Assembly: GCA_049514215.1 (NCBI GenBank)
Contig: JBEKVI010000023.1
Location: forward strand, 1-64,000
Direction: 5' to 3'
Source of the DNA: BOG-994 sp049514215
Lineage (GTDB): Bacteria > Pseudomonadota > Gammaproteobacteria > Burkholderiales > Burkholderiaceae_D
Length of the DNA: 64,000 nucleotides
Shown here: positions 9,236 to 18,461 of the stretch, piece after piece
Layout: the number at the start of each line of letters is the position of its first letter
Numbering within the stretch: the first letter of the stretch is position 1
The notes under the pieces: model-generated
Database searches by the model: none
What the model saw: the letters and a program-made list of their open reading frames with translations, nothing else
Told to the model about the DNA's origin: nothing
Made by a program: the position numbers and the translations under genes

Positions 9236-10123
9236 TCAGACGCGCTCGGGATGAAGCCGAAACAAATCGATGAGCAGGCCCCGTAGCCATGCGTTGGCCG
9301 GATCCGTCGTCGCGCGCCGTGTCCAGTAAAGACTGACATCAAAGAGCTGTCGCGGACCTGGCAGGGGTGCGATATGAAACGAGCGCGTCGGTCGAAACCG
9401 CTGTGCGGCCATGCGCGGCAGAATCACGGCGAAATCGGTCTCGGCGAGGATCGCCGGAACCACCATGAAATGCGGTATCGACAGTTTGATGCGTTCGCCC
9501 AGTCCGCGGTCCGTCAGATATTTCAAAGTAGGCGGGTGCGAGCTCACGACGATGTAGTTCTTCGGGTTCTCTATCCTCGGGCGCGCAGCGCGCGCACGGG
9601 TGAGTGTGACGTACTCTTCGTGAAAGAGCAGCTGACTTTCAAAGTTGCCCGCAAGCGACGGCAGATAGCCGATCGCGAGATCGATCTGCCCATCGTAGAG
9701 GGCATCGGGAATCTCAGACCAGGCAATCTGCCTCGTCTCGATTGCGACGTGCGGTGCGCGTTCGCGCAAGGCGCGTAGAAGGGGCGGCAAGAAAACCACC
9801 TCGCCGAAATCGCTCATATGCAACCGGAAGGTGCGCGAGGCGCGTTCGGCGTCGAACCGGTCAGTCTCATCGAGCGTCACCTGAAGCTCGCGCAGGGCCG
9901 CGGCGATCGGGACTGCAATCCGTTCAGCGGCCACTGTCGGCTCGACTCCCGAGCGGGCCCGCACAAAAAGACGGTCACCGAAGAGCGTGCGCAGGCGCGT
10001 CAGGCCATGACTCACCGAAGGCTGGGTGAGGTTGAGCCGGTGCGCCGCCCGGCTTACGCTGCGTTCAACGTAGACGGCATCGAAGATCTTCAGCAGGTTC
10101 AGGTCGACCGAATAAATATTCAT
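9236..10123 (-). CDS. LysR-family transcriptional regulator
   Basis: A 295-residue regulator. The N-terminal winged helix-turn-helix is clear (DLNLLKIFDAVYVERSVSRA then HRLNLTQPSVSHGLTRLRTL), followed by a periplasmic-binding-protein-like effector domain, FRLHMSDFGEVVFLPPLL onward, of the NahR/NodD-like subgroup. The ATG at 10123 gives the canonical start. The gene is divergent from iorA, so it probably controls the indolepyruvate oxidoreductase operon and itself, with an aromatic or 2-oxo acid as a plausible effector (inference). Confidence 0.88.
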   Translation of the reverse strand: MNIYSVDLNLLKIFDAVYVERSVSRAAHRLNLTQPSVSHGLTRLRTLFGDRLFVRARSGVEPTVAAERIAVPIAAALRELQVTLDETDRFDAERASRTFRLHMSDFGEVVFLPPLLRALRERAPHVAIETRQIAWSEIPDALYDGQIDLAIGYLPSLAGNFESQLLFHEEYVTLTRARAARPRIENPKNYIVVSSHPPTLKYLTDRGLGERIKLSIPHFMVVPAILAETDFAVILPRMAAQRFRPTRSFHIAPLPGPRQLFDVSLYWTRRATTDPANAWLRGLLIDLFRLHPERV

Positions 10124-10127
10124 TGTG

Positions 10128-10144
10128 TATCGATGCCATCGATA
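10128..10144. promoter_or_regulatory. perfect palindrome, probable LysR binding box
   Basis: TATCGAT-GCC-ATCGATA is a perfect 7-bp inverted repeat with a 3-bp spacer. It contains the T-N11-A pattern typical of LysR sites and lies five bases before the LysR start codon in the divergent lysR/iorA promoter region. Its position would allow autorepression. A TATTATAT stretch nearby (10160s) could be part of the iorA promoter. Confidence 0.5.
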
Positions 10145-10265
10145 ATGAACATAAAGTCTATTATATCGACAGCATAACCACTTCAGCCTACACTGGACTT
10201 TCACGCAAGTAGCCTAGCCGCCATCGGGGCCAAGATCCTGTGGCCTTTCGGAGACCCGATATCCC

Positions 10266-12416
10266 ATGGAGCGATCGTTCGCACGCGAAGTCGAGATGTT
10301 GCGGCGCAAAGCCGGCGAGACCTTTCACGGCGAGGGCATCCTTGCGATCACCAAAGGACTGCTCCAGTCCGGTGTCGCCTACGTCGGGGGCTACCAAGGC
10401 GCGCCGGTGTCGCATTTGCTCGATGTTCTGGTGCAGGCCTCGGATTTTCTGAAGGAACTCGGTGTTTACGTCGAGGCCTGCTCCAACGAGGCCTCGGCGG
10501 CGGCCCTGCTTGCCGCGTCCATCCACTATCCGGTGCGCGGTGCCGTAACCTGGAAGTCCGTGGTCGGGACCAATGTCGCCTCCGACGCTTTGTCCAATCT
10601 CGCCTCGGCGGGCGTGACCGGTGGAGCCCTCATCATCGTGGGGGAAGACTATGGGGAAGGCGCGAGCGTCATCCAGGAGCGCACGCTCGCCTTTGCGCTG
10701 AAGTCCTCGATCTGTCTCTTGGATCCCCGACCGGATCTTGGGCTGATGACGCGCATGGTCGAGGCGGGATTCGCCCTTTCGGAAGCGTCGAACATGCCGG
10801 TCATGATGCAATTGCGCATCCGCGCCTGTCATGTGCGCGGCAGTTTCGTGTGCCAGGACAATGTCGCGCCGGCGCATTCGGTGCTGCATCCCATGGCCGG
10901 CCCAGCTCCTTTCGACTATGCGCGACTGTCTCACCCACCGGCAACGTTCCGCCAGGAAAAACTGAAGGGTGATTCGCGCCTGCCCCGGGCAAGAAGCTTC
11001 ATCGTCGAGCACGAATTAAACGAACAGTTCGACGGCGAGATTGCGCATCTGGGCCTCATCGTACAGGGAGGTCTCTACAACTCCCTGATCCGGGCCCTGC
11101 AGCAGATGGGTCTGGCCGACCTCTACGGCCGCACGCAGCTCCCGCTTCTGGTGCTCAACGTCACCTGCCCTCTTGTGCCGGATCAGATCGCTGCGTTTGC
11201 ACGCGGAAAGCAAGCCGTTTTGGTCATCGAGGAAGGTCAGCCCGAGTTCCTTGAAAACGAGATCAGCGCCATCCTCAGACGCGCGGACGTCTTGGCCCGC
11301 CTCCATGGCAAAGACCTCCTTCAGATGGCCGGCGAGTACACCGTTGAGGTCCTGGCAAGCGGCCTTGCCGAATTGGCCAGGCGCTATCTGCCAGAGGTCA
11401 GCCCCCCTTCGGCGCAGACCTGGCTTGAAGCCAATGCACGTCGCCGCAGCGAGGTCGCCGAGGCTTTGGGAGCGGTGCCTGCGCGCCCACCGGGTTTTTG
11501 CATCGGTTGTCCGGAGCGACCGGTCTTTGCCGCATTAAAGCTCGTCCAGGAGAAGATGGGACCGGTGCATATCGCAGCCGATATCGGCTGCCACGCCTTC
11601 GCAACCTTTGAGCCGTTTTCGAGCGGGCACTCGATTCTGGGCTACGGGATGAGTCTTGCCTCTGCGGCGGCCGTCGCGCCCCTGATGCACCAGCGTACGC
11701 TGGCCATCATGGGCGACGGTGGCTTCTGGCATAACGGTCTGCTCTCCGGAGTACAGTCGGCCCTGTTCAATCGAGATGACCTCGTACTTCTGATTTTGAA
11801 AAACGGCTACACCTCGGCCACAGGCACCCAGGAAATCATCTCCTCGCCCGGGGAGGACGTGCGCGAAGTCTCCCGCGGCCGATCTTCGAAGACGCTCGCG
11901 CAAAACCGCACGATCGAAAACACACTCCAAGGCATGGGTCTGGAGTGGCTCGAAACCGTGCACACCTATGACGTCCAGAGCATGGTGACCGTCCTGACCG
12001 AAGCCTTCAGCTCGGAATACCGCGGTCTGAAAGTGATCGTAGGCGAAGGCGAATGCCAACTCGAGAAGCAGCGACGCATCCGTCCAGAGCAGGCCAGAAG
12101 ACTCGAGCGCGGTGAGCGTCTGGTGCGGGTCAAATACGGGGTCGACGAGGACGTCTGCTCTGGCGACCACTCGTGCATCCGACTTTCGGGCTGTCCGACC
12201 CTCACGCTAAAAGACAGTGCGGACCCCTTGAAAGTCGATCCGGTGGTGACCGTCGAAGACGGCTGCGTCGGATGTGGTCTGTGCGGCGCGAACGCGCATG
12301 CTGCAACCCTGTGCCCTTCGTTTTACCGCGCCGACGTGATCCGCAACCCCCACTGGCTCGACCGACTAGGCGCGACGTTTCGCCACAGCCTCATCCGGCT
12401 GTTCCAGCCCGCATGA
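10266..12416 (+). CDS. iorA: indolepyruvate ferredoxin oxidoreductase, alpha subunit
   Basis: A 716-residue subunit that oxidatively decarboxylates arylpyruvates to aryl-acyl-CoA using thiamine diphosphate. The N-terminal half resembles the pyrimidine-binding domain (GGYQGAPVSHLLDVL). FCIGCPERPVFAAL and the TPP/Mg site MGDGGFWHNG...NGYTSATG are in the second half. The C-terminus has iron-sulfur cysteines (CSGDHSCIRLSGC and CVGCGLCG...LCP), as in IorA. The start at 10266 follows the LysR-controlled intergenic region, and the stop overlaps the iorB start. It belongs to aromatic or branched 2-oxo acid catabolism. Confidence 0.88.
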   Translation: MERSFAREVEMLRRKAGETFHGEGILAITKGLLQSGVAYVGGYQGAPVSHLLDVLVQASDFLKELGVYVEACSNEASAAALLAASIHYPVRGAVTWKSVVGTNVASDALSNLASAGVTGGALIIVGEDYGEGASVIQERTLAFALKSSICLLDPRPDLGLMTRMVEAGFALSEASNMPVMMQLRIRACHVRGSFVCQDNVAPAHSVLHPMAGPAPFDYARLSHPPATFRQEKLKGDSRLPRARSFIVEHELNEQFDGEIAHLGLIVQGGLYNSLIRALQQMGLADLYGRTQLPLLVLNVTCPLVPDQIAAFARGKQAVLVIEEGQPEFLENEISAILRRADVLARLHGKDLLQMAGEYTVEVLASGLAELARRYLPEVSPPSAQTWLEANARRRSEVAEALGAVPARPPGFCIGCPERPVFAALKLVQEKMGPVHIAADIGCHAFATFEPFSSGHSILGYGMSLASAAAVAPLMHQRTLAIMGDGGFWHNGLLSGVQSALFNRDDLVLLILKNGYTSATGTQEIISSPGEDVREVSRGRSSKTLAQNRTIENTLQGMGLEWLETVHTYDVQSMVTVLTEAFSSEYRGLKVIVGEGECQLEKQRRIRPEQARRLERGERLVRVKYGVDEDVCSGDHSCIRLSGCPTLTLKDSADPLKVDPVVTVEDGCVGCGLCGANAHAATLCPSFYRADVIRNPHWLDRLGATFRHSLIRLFQPA

Positions 12417-13987
12417 GAATGGATACGACCCAGCCCGTCTCCATCCTCATTGCAGCACTCGGCGGCGAAGGCGGGGGCGTATTGTGCGAATGGCTGGTGG
12501 ACGCCGCAACCCAGGCCGGCCATCCCGTGCAGGGCACCTCGATCCCGGGCGTGGCGCAGCGTACCGGTGCGACCACCTACTACGTCGAGATCAGCCAACG
12601 TCCTCTGAACACCGTTTCGGGCGGTCGACCCGTATTTAGCCTCACGCCAGTCGCCGGGTGCGTGGACCTCGTCATCGCATCCGAGCTCCTGGAAATGGGG
12701 CGCGTGCTGTCCTTGGGCTACATCGATCCCGAGCACACGACCCTCATCTCCTCCAACACGCGGACTCTCACCACGTTCGAGAAGATGGCGATGGGCGATG
12801 GGCGCTTCGATCTGCAGCGGCTTTTGACCGTGGCCACACGCTTTGCGGCCGAATTCGTGAGCTTCGACATGCAAGAGGCAGCGCGCGGCGCCCAGACCGT
12901 GGTCAGCGCGGTCATGTTCGGTGCACTCGCCGCCTCGGGAAAACTGCCTTTTGATCGGGTCATGTGCGAAGCTGCGATCAAGGCGTCGGGCAAGGGCGTA
13001 GAAGCGAGTCTGGCCGGCTTCGAGGCAGGCTACCAGCAGGTCGCGCGCGCCCGGGGTCTCGACACGGTCGTTCGATCAAGCCCCAAGACGACTACACTTG
13101 GATCGCTGCCCCCGGCTTTGGAGCAAGCGTTAAAGCGCTTTCCCGGCGCAGCCCACGACCTCCTCGTCCCAGCCGTAGTGAGACTACTCGACTATCAGGA
13201 CCTAGCCTACGTCGACCTCTTTTTGAAGCGGCTTGATCGCCTTCAGGCCTCGCTTTCTGACGCACAGCCGGACGCGCGCGTTGTCCTTCTGCGCGAGACG
13301 GCCCGCTTTTTGGCGCTGTGGATGAGCTTCGATGACGTGGTGCGCGTGGCGGACTTAAAGACCCGCGCGTCGCGCTTTTCCCGGGTGCGCGCCGAAGTGG
13401 GTGCCAAGCCCAGGGAAATCGTCCGGATTTCCGACTATTTCAAGCCGCGCATCGAGGAGATGGCGGGGATCCTGCCACCAGGTTGGTCGCGTGCCGTCCT
13501 GCGCTGGCAGCGCTCGCGAGGTCAAGGCCTGGGATTTGCGCTCACCTTAAAGACCGACTCCTTCGTGGGTTTCATGGCGCTGCGCCTCATCGCCGCACTT
13601 CGGCCCCTGCGACGTCGCAGTGCGCGCTTTGCCGAGGAACAGGCGCGCATCTCGGCCTGGCTTGCCGCCATCGAGCGCGTGATTCCTTTGAGTATTGAGG
13701 GCGCCATCGAAATCGCGCTTTGCGGCAGGCTCGTCAAGGGGTATGGCGACACGCACGCGCGCGGCTATGAGAATCTCGAGCGCATACTTACGACCTTGGC
13801 CGCTGCGGCGGCCTTGACCCGCTTTCCAGATGGTGCGAGCCTCGCTTCGGCCATTCGCATCGCGCGGGAGGCGGCGCTCGCCGATCCCGAGGGTAAGGCA
13901 CTGGACCGCAGCATCGCGCAGCACGGTGCGGTGCCTAGGCCTGTCGTCGCAAAGCCGATCATCGTGATCCGCCCGGCCCGTGTTTGA
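12413..13987 (+). CDS. iorB: indolepyruvate oxidoreductase, beta subunit with C-terminal extension
   Basis: A 524-residue partner of IorA. The N-terminal approximately 200 residues form the 2-oxoacid oxidoreductase gamma-type domain (LIAALGGEGGGVLCEWLVDA, GTSIPGVAQRTGATTYYVEI). The remaining 300 residues are the DUF6537-like extension found in long IorB proteins of aerobic proteobacteria. The ATG at 12413 overlaps the iorA TGA (ATGA), indicating coupled translation; a second ATG lies six bases later. An upstream open frame to 12173 is only the shadow of iorA. Confidence 0.85.
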   Translation: MRMDTTQPVSILIAALGGEGGGVLCEWLVDAATQAGHPVQGTSIPGVAQRTGATTYYVEISQRPLNTVSGGRPVFSLTPVAGCVDLVIASELLEMGRVLSLGYIDPEHTTLISSNTRTLTTFEKMAMGDGRFDLQRLLTVATRFAAEFVSFDMQEAARGAQTVVSAVMFGALAASGKLPFDRVMCEAAIKASGKGVEASLAGFEAGYQQVARARGLDTVVRSSPKTTTLGSLPPALEQALKRFPGAAHDLLVPAVVRLLDYQDLAYVDLFLKRLDRLQASLSDAQPDARVVLLRETARFLALWMSFDDVVRVADLKTRASRFSRVRAEVGAKPREIVRISDYFKPRIEEMAGILPPGWSRAVLRWQRSRGQGLGFALTLKTDSFVGFMALRLIAALRPLRRRSARFAEEQARISAWLAAIERVIPLSIEGAIEIALCGRLVKGYGDTHARGYENLERILTTLAAAAALTRFPDGASLASAIRIAREAALADPEGKALDRSIAQHGAVPRPVVAKPIIVIRPARV

Positions 13988-14075
13988 AAGTGGGTGACGA
14001 GGAGCGGCACACCGGTCAAGGGCAAGCAAGACCCTCAACAGAGGGAATCGAAGTTCAAATAACGAGGAGGCGACA

Positions 14076-15236
14076 ATGCGCTTGCAAGCGGGATTGCGTA
14101 GTTTCGGAGGGATGCTTTTTGCGCTGCTCTTTCTTGTTCACCCCGCGTGGGGACAGATCAAGGTCGGCGTGGTCGTGTCGGCGACCGGTCCGGCGGCCTC
14201 GCTGGGCATTCCGCAACAGAACACGGTCGCCCTTCTGCCCAAGGAAATGGGTGGCAAGAAGGTCGAGTACATTCTCTTAGACGACGCTTCCGATACCACG
14301 ACGGCCGTGAAGGACGTCAGAAAGCTCATCTCGGAAGACCGCGTCGATGTCATCATCGGCTCGAGCGTCACGCCCAACGCACTGGCCATGACCGATCCGG
14401 CTGCCGAGGGCGAAACACCGGTGATCTCTCTTGCCGCGAGCATTGCGATCATCACGCCCATGGATGCGAAAAAAGCCTGGGTTTTCAAGACCCCCCAAAA
14501 TGACGCCCTCATGGCCAGCGCCGTGGTCGATCACATGGTGGCCCATAATGTCCATACGGTCGCATTCATCGCCTTGACCGACAGTTACGGCCAGAGCTGG
14601 ATCACCGAGACCACCAAGCTTTGCAATCAGAACAACATCAAGATCCTCGCCAACGAGAGCTACCAGCCCACCGACCCCAGCACGATCGGGCAGGTCCTAA
14701 AGGTCATCGCCGCCAAGCCCGATGCCGTGCTCATCGCTAGCCGGGGCACTCCTGCCGTCCTGCCGCAAAAGCAGTTGCGCGAACGCGGCTACACCGGACC
14801 GATCTACCAGACCCACGGTGTGGCGAACAACGACTATCTGCGCGTCGGAGGGCGCGATGTCGAAGGAACGATCCTGCCTGCAGGCCCGGTGCTCGTGGCA
14901 AGCCAGCTGCCCGATAGTCATCCGAGCAAGCAGCAGGCTCTTGGCTACCAGAAAGCCTACGAGGCCGCCTACGGCGCGAATTCGACGACCACCTTCGGCG
15001 CCCATCTTTGGGACGCCAGTCTCCTGCTGGAGCGCGCTGTCCCGCTGGCTCTAAAAGCGGGCGAGCCGGGGACACCCGCCTTTCGTCACGCGCTTCGCGA
15101 CGCCCTCGAAGGCGTTCAGGGTCTTGTCATCTCGCAGGGCGTGATGAACCTGTCGAAATCGGACCACAACGGAATGGATCAGCGCGCGCGCGTCATGGTG
15201 ACCGTTGAAAACGGCAAATGGAAGCTGCTGCAGTAG
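14076..15236 (+). CDS. branched-chain-type ABC substrate-binding protein
   Basis: A 386-residue Leu/Ile/Val-type periplasmic binding protein. The signal peptide (LFALLFLVHPAWG) is followed by IKVGVVVSATGPAASLGIPQ, LLDDASDTTTAVKDVRKLI and VDVIIGSSVTPNALAM. AACGAGGAGGCGACA before the ATG is a strong ribosome-binding site. It lies 88 bases after iorB on the same strand and probably belongs to the same regulon, delivering an aromatic or organic acid. As with the gene at 8063, no membrane components are adjacent. Confidence 0.85.
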   Translation: MRLQAGLRSFGGMLFALLFLVHPAWGQIKVGVVVSATGPAASLGIPQQNTVALLPKEMGGKKVEYILLDDASDTTTAVKDVRKLISEDRVDVIIGSSVTPNALAMTDPAAEGETPVISLAASIAIITPMDAKKAWVFKTPQNDALMASAVVDHMVAHNVHTVAFIALTDSYGQSWITETTKLCNQNNIKILANESYQPTDPSTIGQVLKVIAAKPDAVLIASRGTPAVLPQKQLRERGYTGPIYQTHGVANNDYLRVGGRDVEGTILPAGPVLVASQLPDSHPSKQQALGYQKAYEAAYGANSTTTFGAHLWDASLLLERAVPLALKAGEPGTPAFRHALRDALEGVQGLVISQGVMNLSKSDHNGMDQRARVMVTVENGKWKLLQ

Positions 15237-15292
15237 ACCATGCGCCCTGGTCGCTATCGCGCTTCGCTTCATGCGACCGGAAGGCGGCGTCG

Positions 15293-16465
15293 ATGTTTCG
15301 GCCTCGCATAAGCCGCCTCGTCAACGTCGAGGAGTTGCGTCTGGCTGCGCGGCGACGGGTGCCCCGCTTCGCATTCGATTTTATCGACGGAGGCGCCGGA
15401 GACGGTTCGGGCATGGCGCACAACCGTGCCGTGCTCGACGGCATGCGGCTCGTACCGCGTTACCTGCGTGACGTCTCGCGCATCGAAACTCAGACCGTCC
15501 TTTTCGGAAAGACCTGGACACGTCCCTATGGCATCGCCCCGACCGGGGTGGCCAACCTCATGTGGCCCGGAGCCGATCTGGCGCTCGCCAAGCTCGCCCA
15601 CCAGCGCGGCTTTCCTTATGTCGCCAGTACTCCTTGTTCGACGTCAATCGAGGATCTGGCGAAGGTGTGCCCCGATCTCTGGTTCCAGCTCTATGTCACG
15701 CGTGACGAGGCCGTCACACGGGACTTGATCGAACGCGCGCACGCCGCCGGGGCCAAGGCACTCGTCGTGACGGTCGACACGCCGGTGCCCGGGCGGCGCG
15801 ACCGGAATCTTCGCAACCGGCTCGTCTTGCCCTTGCGACTGCCGCTTCGCGGCTGGCTCGAGATCGCCTCGCATCCCGGCTGGAGTCTGGCCACGCTCGC
15901 AGCGGGCGCCCCCCGCCTTGCCAATCTCGAGCGCTATGCGCCCAAAGGCACGCCTAAGGCGGCGCTGTCGCTCTTCGGTTCGCAACTGCTGGCCGTCAGC
16001 ACCACCTGGACCCATCTTGAGTCGGTCCGCAAGCACTGGTCCGGCCCCCTCATCGTCAAGGGCGTACTCGATGTGGATGATGCACTGGGCTGCCAGGCAC
16101 TGGGCTGTGATGGCGTGCTCCTGTCCAATCACGGCGGACGCCAATTGGAAGCGGCCGTGAGCCCGTTCGAGGTGCTTCAGGCGATGCGCGAGCGCCTGGG
16201 GGCGGGCTTGACCATCCTTGCCGACAGCGGGGTGCGACACGGCAGCGACGTGGTCAAGGCCCTGGGGCTCGGCGCCGATCTGGTTCTGATGGGACGACTC
16301 GGACTCTACGGCATGGGTGCGGGCGGTCCCCTAGGGGTTGCGCACGCATTCGATCTTCTGGACGCCGAGCTCACCAACACGCTGGCGCAATTGGGTGCGA
16401 CTTCCCCTACCGTCGTTCAGGCCGGCACCCATGACGGTCACTGGCTTCGACCGGGCCCTCTCTGA
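15293..16465 (+). CDS. FMN-dependent alpha-hydroxyacid dehydrogenase
   Basis: A 390-residue member of the glycolate oxidase/L-lactate dehydrogenase/mandelate dehydrogenase family, which oxidises L-2-hydroxyacids to 2-oxoacids. Landmarks are FAFDFIDGGAGDGSG near the N-terminus, the FMN-binding PYGIAPTGVANLMWP, LWFQLYVTRD, the KGVLDVDDA Lys and the catalytic SNHGGRQLEAA. It lies downstream of iorAB and a binding protein on the same strand, fitting a route from an imported hydroxyacid to the 2-oxoacid and then an acyl-CoA (inference). The start at 15293 excludes a longer non-homologous N-terminus. Confidence 0.85.
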   Translation: MFRPRISRLVNVEELRLAARRRVPRFAFDFIDGGAGDGSGMAHNRAVLDGMRLVPRYLRDVSRIETQTVLFGKTWTRPYGIAPTGVANLMWPGADLALAKLAHQRGFPYVASTPCSTSIEDLAKVCPDLWFQLYVTRDEAVTRDLIERAHAAGAKALVVTVDTPVPGRRDRNLRNRLVLPLRLPLRGWLEIASHPGWSLATLAAGAPRLANLERYAPKGTPKAALSLFGSQLLAVSTTWTHLESVRKHWSGPLIVKGVLDVDDALGCQALGCDGVLLSNHGGRQLEAAVSPFEVLQAMRERLGAGLTILADSGVRHGSDVVKALGLGADLVLMGRLGLYGMGAGGPLGVAHAFDLLDAELTNTLAQLGATSPTVVQAGTHDGHWLRPGPL

Positions 16466-16668
16466 GTTCGGGCTTGCGGCAAGACGGGAATACGAATGTG
16501 TCGACGGCGGCCTTTCGGCTTCGCCTTTACTCAAAAGCGGGTCGAAATCGAGCAGCTGCAAGGACCGGCCGAAGCCTGCGGTTCGTCTCGGATGACGCGA
16601 GTCGGCTAAACTAATGCAGTTTCCGACGGCGCCCTCATCCGAGCGCGTCCCACTGGCCGCCCGATTTC

Positions 16669-18411
16669 ATGGACGCTCTACCTCCCGAAGCCGCGATGCG
16701 ATCCGATGCTCTAAAAGCAGCGCGGGAACGCGCCGTCGCGCTCTTGCATGATGCTGACGCACTGCGCCACTCCAATCCGCAGCGGGCGATGGGCGCGGTG
16801 AACGAGGCCATCGAGCTCGCCAGGCGACTGAAGGACAATGCGCTTGCCGGTCGCGGTCTTTCCACTCGCTCGGTGTGCCAGCGCAACCTTTCCGAACTGG
16901 TTGCCTCGGCGCAGTCCGCCAACGAGGCCAGTCGGCTTTTCGCCGATCTCGAGGACACGGAAGGGGAGGCCACCGCGCTTATCAACTATGGCATTGCGCT
17001 CTCGCTGGTGGGCCAGATGTCCGAGGCGCTGTCGGTGTTCGAGCGGGCACGGCGCTTAAACCGCAATATCGACAACCAGGTCGGCGAGGCCGATGCCCTC
17101 ATGGACATCGCGGTCGTCTACAACATGCTAGGCGAGGACGAAAGAGCCATCGCCCTCTATGGAGAGGTCCTGCCCATCTACGAAAGTCTCGGGGACCGCT
17201 TTCACGTCGCCACGACGCTGAACAATCTCGCCTTCGCTCGCATCGGGCGGGGCATCCGTCTGGCCGAGGGCGGCGGCGAGACGGTCCAGGCGCAGGAGCT
17301 GTACCGGCAGGCTGTCATCGAGTGCGAACGGGCGCTGGCCTCGGTCGAAGGGACGGATCATCCGGACTTCGTCGTGATCTGCCTGGATACCCTGTCGACG
17401 GCGCTTCGCGAAATCGGCGACTACGCGCGCTGCTTCGAGAATCTTGCGCGCCAGATGGAACTGGCGCGTGCGCTCGAGGGGCGACGCATGGAAGCCGTGA
17501 CACTCGCAAACCTGGGGGAGGTGCAAAGGCGCACTGGTGCGATCGAAGCTGCGATCGCGACCCTGGAGCAGGCAGACGCCTTGTATTCGAGCTTTCAGCT
17601 CATGGAGCAGCATGCCGGATTGCTCCTGTCGCTGGTGTCGGCCTACGAAGCCGCAGGCCGCCTCGCCGAGGCGCTCGAGTCCCACCGTCGCTACCACCGC
17701 ATCGAGACCCAGATCAAGTCTGCTGCTGCTGCAGAAAAGATGCAGGTGCTTGAAGCGCGCTTCGAGCTCGAAAAGCTCGAGTCCGAACTCGAGCAGGCGC
17801 AGCACCGGCACGCCGAACTGGCGGCGCTCAACGCCCAGTTAAGCAGCGTCGACCACGAACGCTCGGTCCTGCTTGAGCAGCTCGAGAAGCAAAGTTTCGA
17901 GGACTCGCTCACGGGGCTTCACAACCGGCGCTCACTCGATGTCCGTCTCGACGCCGATCTGCGCCGCACACAACGCTATGCGGGGCGACTATCGGTCGCG
18001 CTTGCCGACATCGACTACTTCAAGCGCATCAACGATCAACTCTCGCACGCCGTGGGCGACGACGTGTTGCGCACCATCGCGAGCATCATGCGCGAGAGCA
18101 TTCGCGTCACCGACTACGTCGCGCGCTACGGCGGAGAGGAATTCGCTCTGGTCTTCCCGGAAACCTCGCTTGAGGAGGCAGCCGCCGTATGCGAGAAAAT
18201 CCGCGAGCGCATCGCCTCCTATCCCTGGGAGAGCATCCATCCGGAAATGGGCGGGGACTTGAACGTCACGATCAGTTTCGGCGTAACCGAAGCCGCCTCG
18301 TATTTTCAGAAGCACGACGCCCTCGTCGCTTATGCGGACACGCTGCTCTATCGCGCAAAGAATGCGGGCCGCAACCAGGTCCACGCCGACCCGCCTGAAC
18401 CCACGAGTTAG
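16669..18411 (+). CDS. TPR-GGDEF diguanylate cyclase
   Basis: A 580-residue cytoplasmic protein with no membrane segment. Residues about 15-345 form TPR-like repeats, 350-405 a coiled coil, and 410-575 a GGDEF domain. The active-site motif is GGEEF (488-492), and the inhibitory site RVTD (479-482) stands exactly five residues before it, so an active, product-inhibited c-di-GMP synthase is expected. The metal/substrate segment DIDYFKRINDQ is intact. The TPR region probably senses a protein or peptide partner. The architecture mirrors the TPR-HD-GYP protein at 36642-38507. Confidence 0.88.
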   Translation: MDALPPEAAMRSDALKAARERAVALLHDADALRHSNPQRAMGAVNEAIELARRLKDNALAGRGLSTRSVCQRNLSELVASAQSANEASRLFADLEDTEGEATALINYGIALSLVGQMSEALSVFERARRLNRNIDNQVGEADALMDIAVVYNMLGEDERAIALYGEVLPIYESLGDRFHVATTLNNLAFARIGRGIRLAEGGGETVQAQELYRQAVIECERALASVEGTDHPDFVVICLDTLSTALREIGDYARCFENLARQMELARALEGRRMEAVTLANLGEVQRRTGAIEAAIATLEQADALYSSFQLMEQHAGLLLSLVSAYEAAGRLAEALESHRRYHRIETQIKSAAAAEKMQVLEARFELEKLESELEQAQHRHAELAALNAQLSSVDHERSVLLEQLEKQSFEDSLTGLHNRRSLDVRLDADLRRTQRYAGRLSVALADIDYFKRINDQLSHAVGDDVLRTIASIMRESIRVTDYVARYGGEEFALVFPETSLEEAAAVCEKIRERIASYPWESIHPEMGGDLNVTISFGVTEAASYFQKHDALVAYADTLLYRAKNAGRNQVHADPPEPTS

Positions 18412-18461
18412 GCCGAAGCGGCTTTGCAGCCGGTCGGGCATTCGAACGGTGAGCGGCGTAG

